Of a stretch of DNA of 20,848 nucleotides, positions 8,585-15,517 are shown in pieces. Source of the DNA: Promethearchaeota archaeon (GTDB lineage Archaea; Asgardarchaeota; Lokiarchaeia; Sigynarchaeales; SOKP01); the NCBI GenBank assembly GCA_019894735.1, contig JAGXOB010000030.1:3170-24017 (forward strand), given 5' to 3'. Under the pieces are notes generated by a model. It saw nothing but the letters and a program-made list of their open reading frames with translations. It did not search any database and was not told where the DNA came from. Numbering within the stretch: the stretch's first letter is position 1; every line of letters starts with the position of its first letter. Both the position numbers and the translations under genes were made by a program.

Positions 8585-9192
8585 ATGAAAAAAGAGTTAA
8601 AATTTTTCAAAAAACTATTTTCTTTAATTCCTGGAAGTATTTTTGGATTACTTTCTTTCGGGATAAGTTAATTTACTCATTTGCTCGGAGTATTATTATA
8701 TCCTAATTATGATATGACAACGATTACAATAAGTTTTTTAGGAGACGGATATGGGGGGTTAATCTACCGTGTTGGGTTAATTTTAACGGGGATTTTTGGT
8801 ATTCCTTTCTGCGTTTATATTACAAAATCCTTTGATAATGAAAATACGATTGAACCTATCAGAAAATTGGCATTATTAGGTTCAATAATTTATTGTATTT
8901 CTTTAATATTTGTTGGCTTTTTTGGGGAAGTAATGTTGTAGTTTCTATTATCCATGGTTTAAGCGCATTTTTATGCTGGGTTGATGGTTTGATGTTCATA
9001 AGTCTTTTTAGTATTCTGATGTTAAAAGATAAGAGATTTCCAAAATTAATTGCATTTTTTGGGTTTATAATTGCAGGAACTTTCTTAATACACTTGACAA
9101 TTCTCAGCTCAATAACACAATGGATTATGACTTTGTCAATAATGTTGTGGGTGTGGATTATTTCCTCTTATATGCTATACAAACAATTTTAG
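8585..9192 (+). pseudogene. DUF998-like multi-pass membrane protein, broken by a stop codon and a frameshift
   Basis: An ATG at 8585 opens a frame that reads as a membrane protein (LIPGSIFGLLSFGIS), hits an in-frame TAA at 8669-8671, then continues in the same frame (FTHLLGVLLYPNYD...) to a stop at 8939-8941. The remaining ~85 residues lie in the next frame (from about 8924 to the TAG at 9190). The switch falls at a T6-G4 run (8918-8927); one extra T would join the two frames as GFFWGSNVVVS. Repaired, the product would be ~202 residues with about six membrane helices. Its ISFLGDGYGG...GLILTGIFGI stretch resembles the DUF998 family, whose members are of similar length. Two separate lesions favour a real decayed gene, though the homopolymer one could be an assembly error. 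The gene follows the 8008-8544 gene closely. Confidence 0.7.
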
Positions 9193-9225
9193 CAAAGAGA
9201 ATAAAATTAAAAATAAAAGGATAGG

Positions 9226-9765
9226 TTAGAGTAATCCTGTAAATTTCATCATTTTCCGAGTTATAGACTCGAAAATCTCTTCTACTTTATCACCGGTTTT
9301 AGAAGAGCATTCAAAATATCCTTGTAAATTATATTTTTCAGATAGTTCATTAGCGTCCTCGGTTTCAACAGATCGCTTTTCTTGGAGATCTAATTTCCCT
9401 CCAACCATAATAATCGGTATTTCTAGTTCTTTATCTCTAACATTTTTCTCAAAGATAGAAAGCCAATCATCTACATTTTTTACGCTGGTATATCGAGTTA
9501 TATCAAACATAAATATCCCCCCATCAGCACCTTTAGCAAAACTAGGTAATAGTACTTTAAAGCGTTGTTCTCCCCCAAAATCCCAAATTCGGATAACTAT
9601 TTTTTTTCCATCTATTTCTAAGTCTTTCACATAAAAATCAGCACCAACAGTCATTTTTATGTCTTCGTCAAATATTTTTGTGAGATATCTATTGACAAGG
9701 GTAGTTTTTCCTACGCCACCATCTCCAAAAATGCATAATTTAAACGCACCTTCACGATCTGTCAT
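9226..9765 (-). CDS. Ras-like small GTPase with atypical G3 and G4 motifs
   Basis: The 179-residue protein is a single small GTPase domain of the Ras/Rab/Arf superfamily, a group expanded in Asgard archaea. The P-loop is GDGGVGKT (14-21). T39 in the segment before GADFYVKD fits switch I. G3 reads WDFGGEQRF (61-69), G4 is GGKLD (122-126) and G5 is CSSK (153-156). Compared with Ras, the Gln61 position is Glu66 (with Gln67 next to it), and Asn116 of NKxD is Gly123. Intrinsic hydrolysis and base recognition may therefore differ from textbook GTPases. There is no C-terminal Cys or CaaX box, so no prenyl anchor; it is expected to be cytosolic or held by partners. The start is ATG at 9763-9765. It is divergent from the acyl-CoA ligase gene across ~190 bp. 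No GAP, GEF or roadblock gene is adjacent. Confidence 0.93.
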   Translation of the reverse strand: MTDREGAFKLCIFGDGGVGKTTLVNRYLTKIFDEDIKMTVGADFYVKDLEIDGKKIVIRIWDFGGEQRFKVLLPSFAKGADGGIFMFDITRYTSVKNVDDWLSIFEKNVRDKELEIPIIMVGGKLDLQEKRSVETEDANELSEKYNLQGYFECSSKTGDKVEEIFESITRKMMKFTGLL

Positions 9766-9849
9766 TTTTAAAACCTTGGTTAAATAATAGTATATTTAAT
9801 GTCTTATTGTAAAGTTAATATTTTTATTATATTTAATTGTAATTTTATC

Positions 9850-9863
9850 TTCTTTATAAAGAA
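9850..9863. promoter_or_regulatory. 14-bp perfect palindrome in the GTPase/acyl-CoA ligase divergent spacer
   Basis: TTCTTTATAAAGAA is a perfect palindrome about 95 bp from both flanking start codons. It contains a TATA-like core that could serve either strand, or it could be a dimeric repressor site. The rest of the ~190 bp spacer (9766-9957) is AT-rich, with no other feature I can support. Confidence 0.3.
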
Positions 9864-9957
9864 ATCATCTAATATGTAGAACAATTATCCCTTCAATTTC
9901 ATAAAGTATCATTGCAGAAGAAAAATAATAAATAATATTTAAGATAAAAGTAAAATT

Positions 9958-11598
9958 ATGTCTGATCAAAAAATTTACCACAAATATTGGCCAAATGGAG
10001 TTCCAAAGGAAATAGAAATTCCTAATAAAAATTTAATAGATTTTCTCGAAGATTCTGCGAAATTGTATCCTAATAATGTTATAACTTATTTTATGGGGTT
10101 CGAACTCACCTATTCTATGTTACTTGATATTGTTTATCGAGTAGCAACAAAATTAACCGAACTTGGTATAAAAAAAGGTGATTGTGTAGCAATCCAATTT
10201 ACCAATAATCCAGCTTTTATTGCTTACTATTACGGTATTTTAAAAATTGGTGGAATAGTTACTCCAATCTCGCCATTATTTAAACAACTTGAGATTAAAC
10301 GACAACTAAACGACAGTGACGCGATAGTTTATATCGGTTGGGAAGGTTTTTCAGGATTAGTAGATCCTATTATCGGCGAAACTGGTGTAAAGCACAAGTT
10401 TTATAGCAATCTTTCGCCCTATTTATCGCCTGATCCTATGGCACCTCCTGAATTTTCCATGGGAGGTGAACCTATGATTGAAGATTTAATACGGGAAACT
10501 AAACCAAATCCACCAGAAGTTGAAATAGCTCTGGATGACTTAGCTCAATTACAATATACAGGGGGAACAACGGGGTTTCCTAAGGGGGCAATGTTAACTC
10601 ACGGAAGTATTGCAGCCAATATTTTCCAAGCTGAATCGTGGTTTGTTGAAAAGGAATTAGGTAAGGAAGTATTACTGGCAGCTTTACCATTTTATCATAT
10701 ATATATGGGGTTCATGATGAACATGTGTGTCCATAATGGGTGGAAATTAGCATGTGTCTTCAATCCGCGGGAAGCTCACGAAGTCATAGAAGTAATCGAA
10801 GCGACTAAAGTTACAGTTTTTCCTGGAGTAGCTGCTATCTATAATAACCTAAATAATTATGAAGGAATCCAAAATCGCGATATGTCAAGTATTAAATATT
10901 GCCTAAGTTCAGCGGGACCCCTCCCAGACGATGTGAGGAAAAAATTCGAAGATTTAACAGGGTCCAAACTCCGAGAAGCATATGGATTGACCGAAATGTC
11001 CCCTGCCGTCACAGCAAATCCTTTTGAAGGTAAATTCAAAGTAGGAACGATTGGAATGCCATTTCCTAACACAGATGTAAAAATTTGCGATTCAACGGGT
11101 AAAACGCTTGGAATTGGAGAAGTGGGAGAACTAGTAACAAGAGGTCCACAGATGATGAAGGGATATTATAAGAGGGAAGAGGAAACTAATAACACAATCA
11201 AGGATGGTTGGTTATGGACTGGCGATCTAGCTATAATGGACGAAGATGGTTATTTTGTTATTAAGGCCCGGTTAAAGAATCTAATCAAATATAAGGGACA
11301 TTCTGTTTATCCATCAGAAGTAGAAGATCTATTGTATTATCATGAAGCTATTGAGGAATGTGGCGTTATCGGAATAATAGATGATGAAGGAAAGGAAAAT
11401 ATTAAAGCTTACATTGTAATAAAGAAGGATTATAAAGAAAAAGGAATTAGTGAACAAGATATTATCGATTGGGCAAAAGAAAACATGGCTTTTGATAAAT
11501 ATCCTCGTTTTGTTGAGTTTATTGATGAAATTCCAAAAACAGTCGTCGGAAAAGTGTTACATCGAGAATTAAAAGATTTAGAAGCGTTAAAAAAGTGA
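9958..11598 (+). CDS. AMP-forming acyl-CoA synthetase (long-chain fatty acid-CoA ligase-like)
   Basis: The enzyme activates a carboxylic acid with ATP to an acyl-adenylate and then forms the CoA thioester. The 546 residues cover the full ANL-superfamily fold. The phosphate-binding loop is YTGGTTGFPKG (200-210). Further motifs are SSAGPLP, YGLTEMSP (adenine/acyl pocket), WTGDLA, then the hinge and C-terminal domain beginning KARLKNLIKYKGHSVYP. The catalytic Lys is K532 in PKTVVGKVLHREL. The overall pattern, including the LKNLIKYKG hinge, is closest to medium/long-chain fatty acyl-CoA ligases of the FadD type, but chain length cannot be fixed from sequence. No signal peptide or membrane helix is seen. 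The start is ATG at 9958. It stands alone, with 159 bp of AT-rich spacer before msrA. With the crotonase at 343-1128 it fits acyl-CoA metabolism, but the two are not an operon. Confidence 0.93.
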   Translation: MSDQKIYHKYWPNGVPKEIEIPNKNLIDFLEDSAKLYPNNVITYFMGFELTYSMLLDIVYRVATKLTELGIKKGDCVAIQFTNNPAFIAYYYGILKIGGIVTPISPLFKQLEIKRQLNDSDAIVYIGWEGFSGLVDPIIGETGVKHKFYSNLSPYLSPDPMAPPEFSMGGEPMIEDLIRETKPNPPEVEIALDDLAQLQYTGGTTGFPKGAMLTHGSIAANIFQAESWFVEKELGKEVLLAALPFYHIYMGFMMNMCVHNGWKLACVFNPREAHEVIEVIEATKVTVFPGVAAIYNNLNNYEGIQNRDMSSIKYCLSSAGPLPDDVRKKFEDLTGSKLREAYGLTEMSPAVTANPFEGKFKVGTIGMPFPNTDVKICDSTGKTLGIGEVGELVTRGPQMMKGYYKREEETNNTIKDGWLWTGDLAIMDEDGYFVIKARLKNLIKYKGHSVYPSEVEDLLYYHEAIEECGVIGIIDDEGKENIKAYIVIKKDYKEKGISEQDIIDWAKENMAFDKYPRFVEFIDEIPKTVVGKVLHRELKDLEALKK

Positions 11599-11760
11599 TT
11601 GCGTAGAAACAAACTTAATAATTTTTATTTAAATATTATTTATCTTTATTTATCAGATAAAACTCACTATTTCTGTTAAAAATATTTGCGTATAACCAAT
11701 TTCTTTTATAAACAATTACCTATATTTTTTTTAATTAAAAATTTTTTCATTGTATTAATG

Positions 11761-12231
11761 ATGGAAGAAGCTATTTTTGGAGCCGGTTGTTTTTGGGGAG
11801 TTGAATCTAGATTTGAAAATGTTAAAGGTGTAATTGAAACTGAAGTTGGATATACTGGAGGGACTACAAAAAATCCAACCTATAAAGACATCTGTACTAA
11901 TAAAACAGGACATGCCGAGGTAGTTAAAGTTACCTTTGACGCTTCGATTGTATCTTACGATGAGTTATTGGAAATCTTTTGGGATATTCACAATCCTACT
12001 ACGCTTAATCGTCAAGGCTGGGACATTGGAACTCAATATAGATCTGCTGTGTTTTATAGTAATGAAGAACAAAGATTGTCTGCATTAAAATTAAAGGAAA
12101 GGTTAGATAAATCAGGAAAATATGAGAAACCAATTGTGACTGAAATTATTCCTGCTGAGAAGTATTATAAAGCGGAAGAATATCATCAAAAGTACAACGA
12201 AAAAAACAAAAGGTCAGTATTTTCTATCTAA
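11761..12231 (+). CDS. msrA: Peptide-methionine (S)-S-oxide reductase MsrA
   Basis: MsrA reduces methionine-S-sulfoxide in proteins or as the free amino acid. The protein begins almost directly with the active-site motif GAGCFWGVE, with catalytic Cys10. It continues through YTGG, TGHAEVVKV, the FWDIHNPT segment, GTQYRSAVF and the C-terminal EEYHQKY, all typical of the family. At 156 residues it is a minimal MsrA domain with no fused MsrB. The usual resolving Cys near the C-terminus is absent; the only other Cys (in DICTNKTGHAE) is the conserved internal one. Recycling may thus rely on thioredoxin or another thiol directly. The start is one of two adjacent ATGs (11758 or 11761). A longer frame back to a TTG at 11686 would add a non-conserved hydrophobic extension and is disfavoured. 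The gene converges on the small basic-protein gene 10 bp downstream. Confidence 0.95.
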   Translation: MEEAIFGAGCFWGVESRFENVKGVIETEVGYTGGTTKNPTYKDICTNKTGHAEVVKVTFDASIVSYDELLEIFWDIHNPTTLNRQGWDIGTQYRSAVFYSNEEQRLSALKLKERLDKSGKYEKPIVTEIIPAEKYYKAEEYHQKYNEKNKRSVFSI

Positions 12232-12241
12232 ATTCAATTAT

Positions 12242-12523
12242 TTAGTTTAGAGTTTGCAGCTTTAAAATAAGTTTTTCTTTATGTCTTTCCCATCCCTTAT
12301 CAACCGTTTTTCTTATAACCTTTTTAGCGATTTTTTTTACTGCATATCTATTCACTCGAAGTCCAAGTTTGCCATATACTTTTTCAGTAATCAGAGTTTT
12401 TAAGAGTTCCTCTAATGAACCACCTTTCGAAGCTTTATCAATAAATAACGCAAAAACTTTTTCAACAGCATTATCAATTTTTTGTCTTAATTCTGAAGAG
12501 ATCTCTTCTTCTATATTTAACAC
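12242..12523 (-). CDS. Small basic helical protein of unknown function
   Basis: I do not recognise this 93-residue protein. It is predicted mostly helical. An acidic N-terminus (IEEEISSELRQKIDNAVEKVF) is followed by a Lys/Arg-rich second half (YAVKKIAKKVIRKTVDKGWERHKEKL). There are no Cys, no membrane segment and no signal peptide. The only usable start is GTG at 12521-12523, since an in-frame stop lies two codons upstream; GAGGTG overlaps the start itself, so the translation signal is unusual. It converges on msrA with 10 bp between stop codons and is divergent from the GMP synthase subunit gene. The basic face could bind nucleic acid or a partner protein, but nothing in the sequence proves it. 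Confidence 0.6.
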   Translation of the reverse strand: MLNIEEEISSELRQKIDNAVEKVFALFIDKASKGGSLEELLKTLITEKVYGKLGLRVNRYAVKKIAKKVIRKTVDKGWERHKEKLILKLQTLN

Positions 12524-12656
12524 CTCTTATTATCCACTTTCAGAGTCTAAAAAATCGTAAAAGTAAATAAAATATCTTAAAACTTGTATAAAAAATTAAA
12601 CGAATCATAACCAATTAATAAATACACTTTTTTTATGGATAATCTTAAATTATTTT

Positions 12657-13844
12657 ATGTTAAATCATAGATTAATAGATCCACCCCGTGAGCCCGAAAA
12701 GTTTGTCAAAAAAGCAGTTCAATTTTTACAAAAACATGCGATAAATAAAAAAGTGTTCTGTGCCCTTTCAGGCGGGATCGATAGCTCTGCAACTTATCTT
12801 CTGCTTAAAGAAGCTGAAATCGAAACAATTCCAGTTTTCATAGATCACGGACTTATGCGAATAATCAGAGGTAAAGAAGAAAGAGAACATATTAAAAAAC
12901 TATTTCCTGACGTTTTAGTTGTAGATATAAGAGAAACTTTTCTACCTCAGATATTTGGAGAAGAAGATGCTGAAGGTAAAAGAAAATTATTCAAAAAAGC
13001 ATACTCCGATACCATAAGTAGAGTAATTAAAGAAGAGAATTGCCAATTATTAGCTGATGGCACCATTTTACCAGATATAGAAGAGAGTTTTGGTGTGAAA
13101 ATCTCTGATCTGAAAGAAACTATGTCATTGGAAGAAGAATTATTACTAAAAGCTAAAAATCCCCAAGGATTTGTTAAAAGCCAGCATAATTTAGAGATTG
13201 AATACGATGTAGAAGCTACAATCCAACCAGTTGCTAGCCTTACCAAACCAGAAGTTAGAAAAACTCTTGAATATTTTAATATGCCTAAAGAATTAGTATT
13301 TAGGAAAGCTTTTCCAGGACCTGCGCTCTCAGCGAGGATTATTGGTCCGGTAACCATAGAAAATCTAAAATTTGAGAAAAGAGTTCACGATGTCGTAGAA
13401 TCCGCTATTAACGATTATTATACAGAAAAGTATGGGAAACCAATGATTATTAACGAAAAAGGAGAGCAAGAACCGTTTCAAGCGTTTGCTGCAACAACTA
13501 CGGATGTTTTATTGCGAAAAGTAACGGGAATTATTGATGGACACAGGACTTACGAAGTACCGTTATCGATTAAGGGTGAATGGGATTTTGAAAAATTAGT
13601 CCATTTTTCTTCTCACGTGAAGGGATATGCAAGAATTCTTTACGAACTTCACGAAAGCAACGAAGGTATTTATGACGTAATAATTCGTTCGATAAATAGC
13701 ATAGATGCAAGAACGGCAAGCGTTACAAATTTACCAATAGACTTAATTGAAGAATTAAAGTATAAATTATTGGAATTCCCAGACACAAAAGATATATATT
13801 TTGATATTACCGGAAAACCTCCGGGGACTATTGAATATGTCTAA
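12657..13844 (+). CDS. GMP synthase ATP-pyrophosphatase subunit (GuaAB-like), divergent
   Basis: The family adenylates XMP and aminates it to GMP, using ammonia from a separate glutaminase subunit in archaea. The PP-loop SGGIDSS is at 38-44, with DHGLMR (63-68) and ADGTILPD (133-140) behind it. FPGPALSARIIG (219-230) fits the XMP/dimer region, and the C-terminus KPPGTIEYV closes the dimerisation domain as in other GuaA proteins. It departs from the norm in several ways. It has 395 residues against about 310 for archaeal subunits, with extra segments at ~145-172 and ~303-345. KSQHN (174-178) replaces the usual KSHHN, and FPGPALSAR replaces FPGPGLAVR. It may be a GMP synthase of a distinct lineage or a related PP-ATPase with another substrate. 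No glutaminase subunit gene is nearby. The start is ATG at 12657, overlapped by an 11-codon frame from ATG 12635. Confidence 0.8.
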   Translation: MLNHRLIDPPREPEKFVKKAVQFLQKHAINKKVFCALSGGIDSSATYLLLKEAEIETIPVFIDHGLMRIIRGKEEREHIKKLFPDVLVVDIRETFLPQIFGEEDAEGKRKLFKKAYSDTISRVIKEENCQLLADGTILPDIEESFGVKISDLKETMSLEEELLLKAKNPQGFVKSQHNLEIEYDVEATIQPVASLTKPEVRKTLEYFNMPKELVFRKAFPGPALSARIIGPVTIENLKFEKRVHDVVESAINDYYTEKYGKPMIINEKGEQEPFQAFAATTTDVLLRKVTGIIDGHRTYEVPLSIKGEWDFEKLVHFSSHVKGYARILYELHESNEGIYDVIIRSINSIDARTASVTNLPIDLIEELKYKLLEFPDTKDIYFDITGKPPGTIEYV

Positions 13845-13982
13845 GAATGATTAAACCCTTAAAATCAATCTGCTGTAAAATAAAGTTTGAATCTTGAAGA
13901 AAATACAGAGGAATAAGATAGATTAGGTTATTCTATCGAAAGATAAAAGGAAATTTTAAGTTTCCCATAATGCGTCTTTGTT

Positions 13983-14366
13983 TTGTTCGATCTCATCAAT
14001 GGTGGTAGGTTTCAAGGGATCGAAAAGGAAAATTCTTTGTCCCATAATGAGGTTCATAAAAAAGTATTGGAGATGACAAGAACTTCTGTAGATACTGTAA
14101 AAAAATTGAATAAAATGGTCAATAAATTACTTTCTTCAGAAGAAGAAGAGATTCACAGTTTAGGTGAAGAGGTAAACACTCTAGAGCATAAATGCGATGA
14201 ATTACATTTTGCTATAAATAGAATATTAGTTCACAGCAATCCTGACATCAATCCCTTTAGTGCTATTGAAATTCATAATTGCATAATAGAAATTGAAAAC
14301 ATTAGTGATAACGTTGAGGAGGTAGCAGATTATATTATAATGTTGACAGTATCAAAGAGAACTTGA
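13983..14366 (+). CDS. Short PhoU/DUF47-like helical protein
   Basis: The 127-residue product is all-helical and acidic. The stretch LEHKCDELHFAINRIL followed by SAIEIHNCIIEIENISDNVEEVADYII matches the DUF47/PhoU-related pattern, in which Glu/Asp-rich helices repeat an E-x3-D-x6-L register. These proteins are thought to regulate phosphate transport or bind metal ions. It is much shorter than the usual ~205-215 residues and stops just after the central helix, so the second half is missing. The only start in this frame is TTG at 13983, since a stop lies at 13968-13970 and there is no SD. A start error, a real half-length protein, or a 3'-truncated gene are all possible. No phosphate transporter gene is adjacent. 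Confidence 0.6.
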   Translation: MFDLINGGRFQGIEKENSLSHNEVHKKVLEMTRTSVDTVKKLNKMVNKLLSSEEEEIHSLGEEVNTLEHKCDELHFAINRILVHSNPDINPFSAIEIHNCIIEIENISDNVEEVADYIIMLTVSKRT

Positions 14367-14396
14367 GTAATAATAAAAAATTTAAAGCAGGCTCTA

Positions 14397-14639
14397 CTAA
14401 TGTAAAATTTTTAAAGAAGATTTTAATTTATAGAGCTTTTGTTGATAATCTGGACAAATTTTAAATTCAGGAAAATTACACAAGTTTTCAATCTTAGGAA
14501 GGATACATTTATGCGAAAAAGGGCACGATAGAATGTTCCTTTCAAGGTCAAAATTTAATTCGCTAATTATTATAACAATCACTTTTTGTTTATTTTTGAA
14601 GGAAAGTAATACTTCTATTTGTCCATTATATCCTTTCAA
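14397..14639 (-). CDS. Small four-cysteine protein of unknown function
   Basis: This is an 80-residue reading frame whose second half holds four Cys: C39, C45, C54 and C62, within LSCPFSHKC, ENLCNF and KICPDY. The spacing (6, 9 and 8 residues), with Pro next to the outer two, suggests a small zinc or iron-sulfur site. The N-terminal half is a hydrophobic beta-rich stretch (QKVIVIIISEL). The start is uncertain: TTG at 14637-14639 is the first usable codon and there is no clear SD. I cannot name the family. It lies tail-to-tail with the PhoU-like gene (30 bp apart) and downstream of the Lrp gene on the same strand, with 92 bp between them. Confidence 0.5.
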   Translation of the reverse strand: MKGYNGQIEVLLSFKNKQKVIVIIISELNFDLERNILSCPFSHKCILPKIENLCNFPEFKICPDYQQKLYKLKSSLKILH

Positions 14640-14731
14640 AGAAATTAAAAAAATCTGACTGAGTGAGTTTATTAATTTTTAAGAAAAGAGGTTTCAAAGC
14701 TACAAAACAGTGGTGAAAAACAGATTAATTT

Positions 14732-15151
14732 CTATTTAATAATATCGGTTATAAAACACGTTTCAATTATCTTAATTCCCGTTATTTGTGATATTTTCTC
14801 CTCTATTAACGGATTAAAATTTTCTATTGAATCAATATCAACTTTCAAAAGTAAACCACAATCACCTGATAACCTCCATAAACTTGAAATTTCCTCAATA
14901 TTAGTTAATTCCTTCAAAATTCTTTTGATATCCTTGAAATCAGGTTCAATTTTAATGGTTGCGTTAATTTTTTGCTTTGTATCAATTTCATAATCCACAG
15001 TAAATTTCTTAATTATGCCATCTTCAACGAGTTTTTTCACCCGTCTTCTTACTGTTGCTTCTGTTTTCCGCACACTTTTGGAAATATCATTATAAGACAA
15101 TCTACCGTCTTCTTTAAGTAGGTCCAAAATTTTAAGGTCAATTATATCCAT
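14732..15151 (-). CDS. Lrp/AsnC-family transcriptional regulator
   Basis: The 139-residue protein has the two domains of the family. The N-terminal winged helix-turn-helix starts MDIIDLKILDLLKEDGRLSY, with recognition segment KTEATVRRRVKKLVEDGII. A C-terminal RAM/effector domain follows, with beta strands NATIKIEP, LLLKVDI and KIIETCFI. Such proteins act as dimers or octamers, bind short AT-rich dyads and often sense amino acids or other small molecules. The ATG at 15149-15151 is preferred over a TTG four codons upstream because family members begin at this Met-Asp. It is divergent from the dihydrolipoamide dehydrogenase gene across ~366 bp that contain direct and inverted repeats. Control of that gene, or of its own, is a reasonable inference. 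Confidence 0.9.
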   Translation of the reverse strand: MDIIDLKILDLLKEDGRLSYNDISKSVRKTEATVRRRVKKLVEDGIIKKFTVDYEIDTKQKINATIKIEPDFKDIKRILKELTNIEEISSLWRLSGDCGLLLKVDIDSIENFNPLIEEKISQITGIKIIETCFITDIIK

Positions 15152-15352
15152 TTTGATCAAATCGACAAAATTCGAGATATTAAATTCAAAAATTTAATTG
15201 TTTTTAGTTTTAGAATCTTATATTTTTCTAGTTATAGAATATGATTTTTCATTTATTAATTCATTGCTACTGATGAGGATATGTAAAATTATCTATTTCA
15301 TCTATCTTCCTAAAGATATAATTTAGAGTTATTATTGGATATATGATAAATT

Positions 15353-15391
15353 AATGATCGATATTAGAATTTAAATGATCTAATATTAGAA
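15353..15391. repeat. Two-copy imperfect direct repeat in the lrp/lpd spacer, candidate operator
   Basis: AATGATC-G-ATATTAGAA (15353-15369) is repeated as AATGATC-TA-ATATTAGAA (15374-15391). The offset is 21-22 bp, about two helical turns, which would place both copies on the same face of the DNA. Lrp-type regulators commonly use such phased AT-rich sites. The repeats lie ~200 bp from the regulator start and ~130 bp from the dehydrogenase start. Assigned from sequence only. Confidence 0.5.
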
Positions 15392-15433
15392 AAAGAAAGA
15401 TTAATATCAATATTTCATATTTCTAAACATAGA

Positions 15434-15473
15434 AGAATTTAGAATTAAAATTATTTTTAAATATTTAAATTCT
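15434..15473. promoter_or_regulatory. 8-bp inverted repeat over the probable lpd promoter
   Basis: AGAATTTA (15434-15441) is matched by TAAATTCT (15466-15473) as a perfect inverted repeat with a 24 bp spacer. The spacer and right arm include TTTTTAAATATTTAAAT, a plausible TATA region for the gene starting at 15518. A bound regulator here could block TBP. The rest of the 15161-15517 spacer is AT-rich, with no reading frame I would call. Confidence 0.35.
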
Positions 15474-15517
15474 GGATTTAATCTGAAAAATATAGTATAA
15501 TTATTATTGATGATAAA

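Noticed and set aside
11686..11760. N-terminal hydrophobic extension of MsrA from a TTG start, possibly a signal peptide
   Set aside because: The family begins right at the GAGCFWG motif, two ATGs are available there, and the extension is only AT-rich intergenic sequence.
12369..12560. Plus-strand frame opposite the small basic protein
   Set aside because: It is antisense to the 12242-12523 gene and has a serine-rich, low-complexity composition typical of shadow frames.
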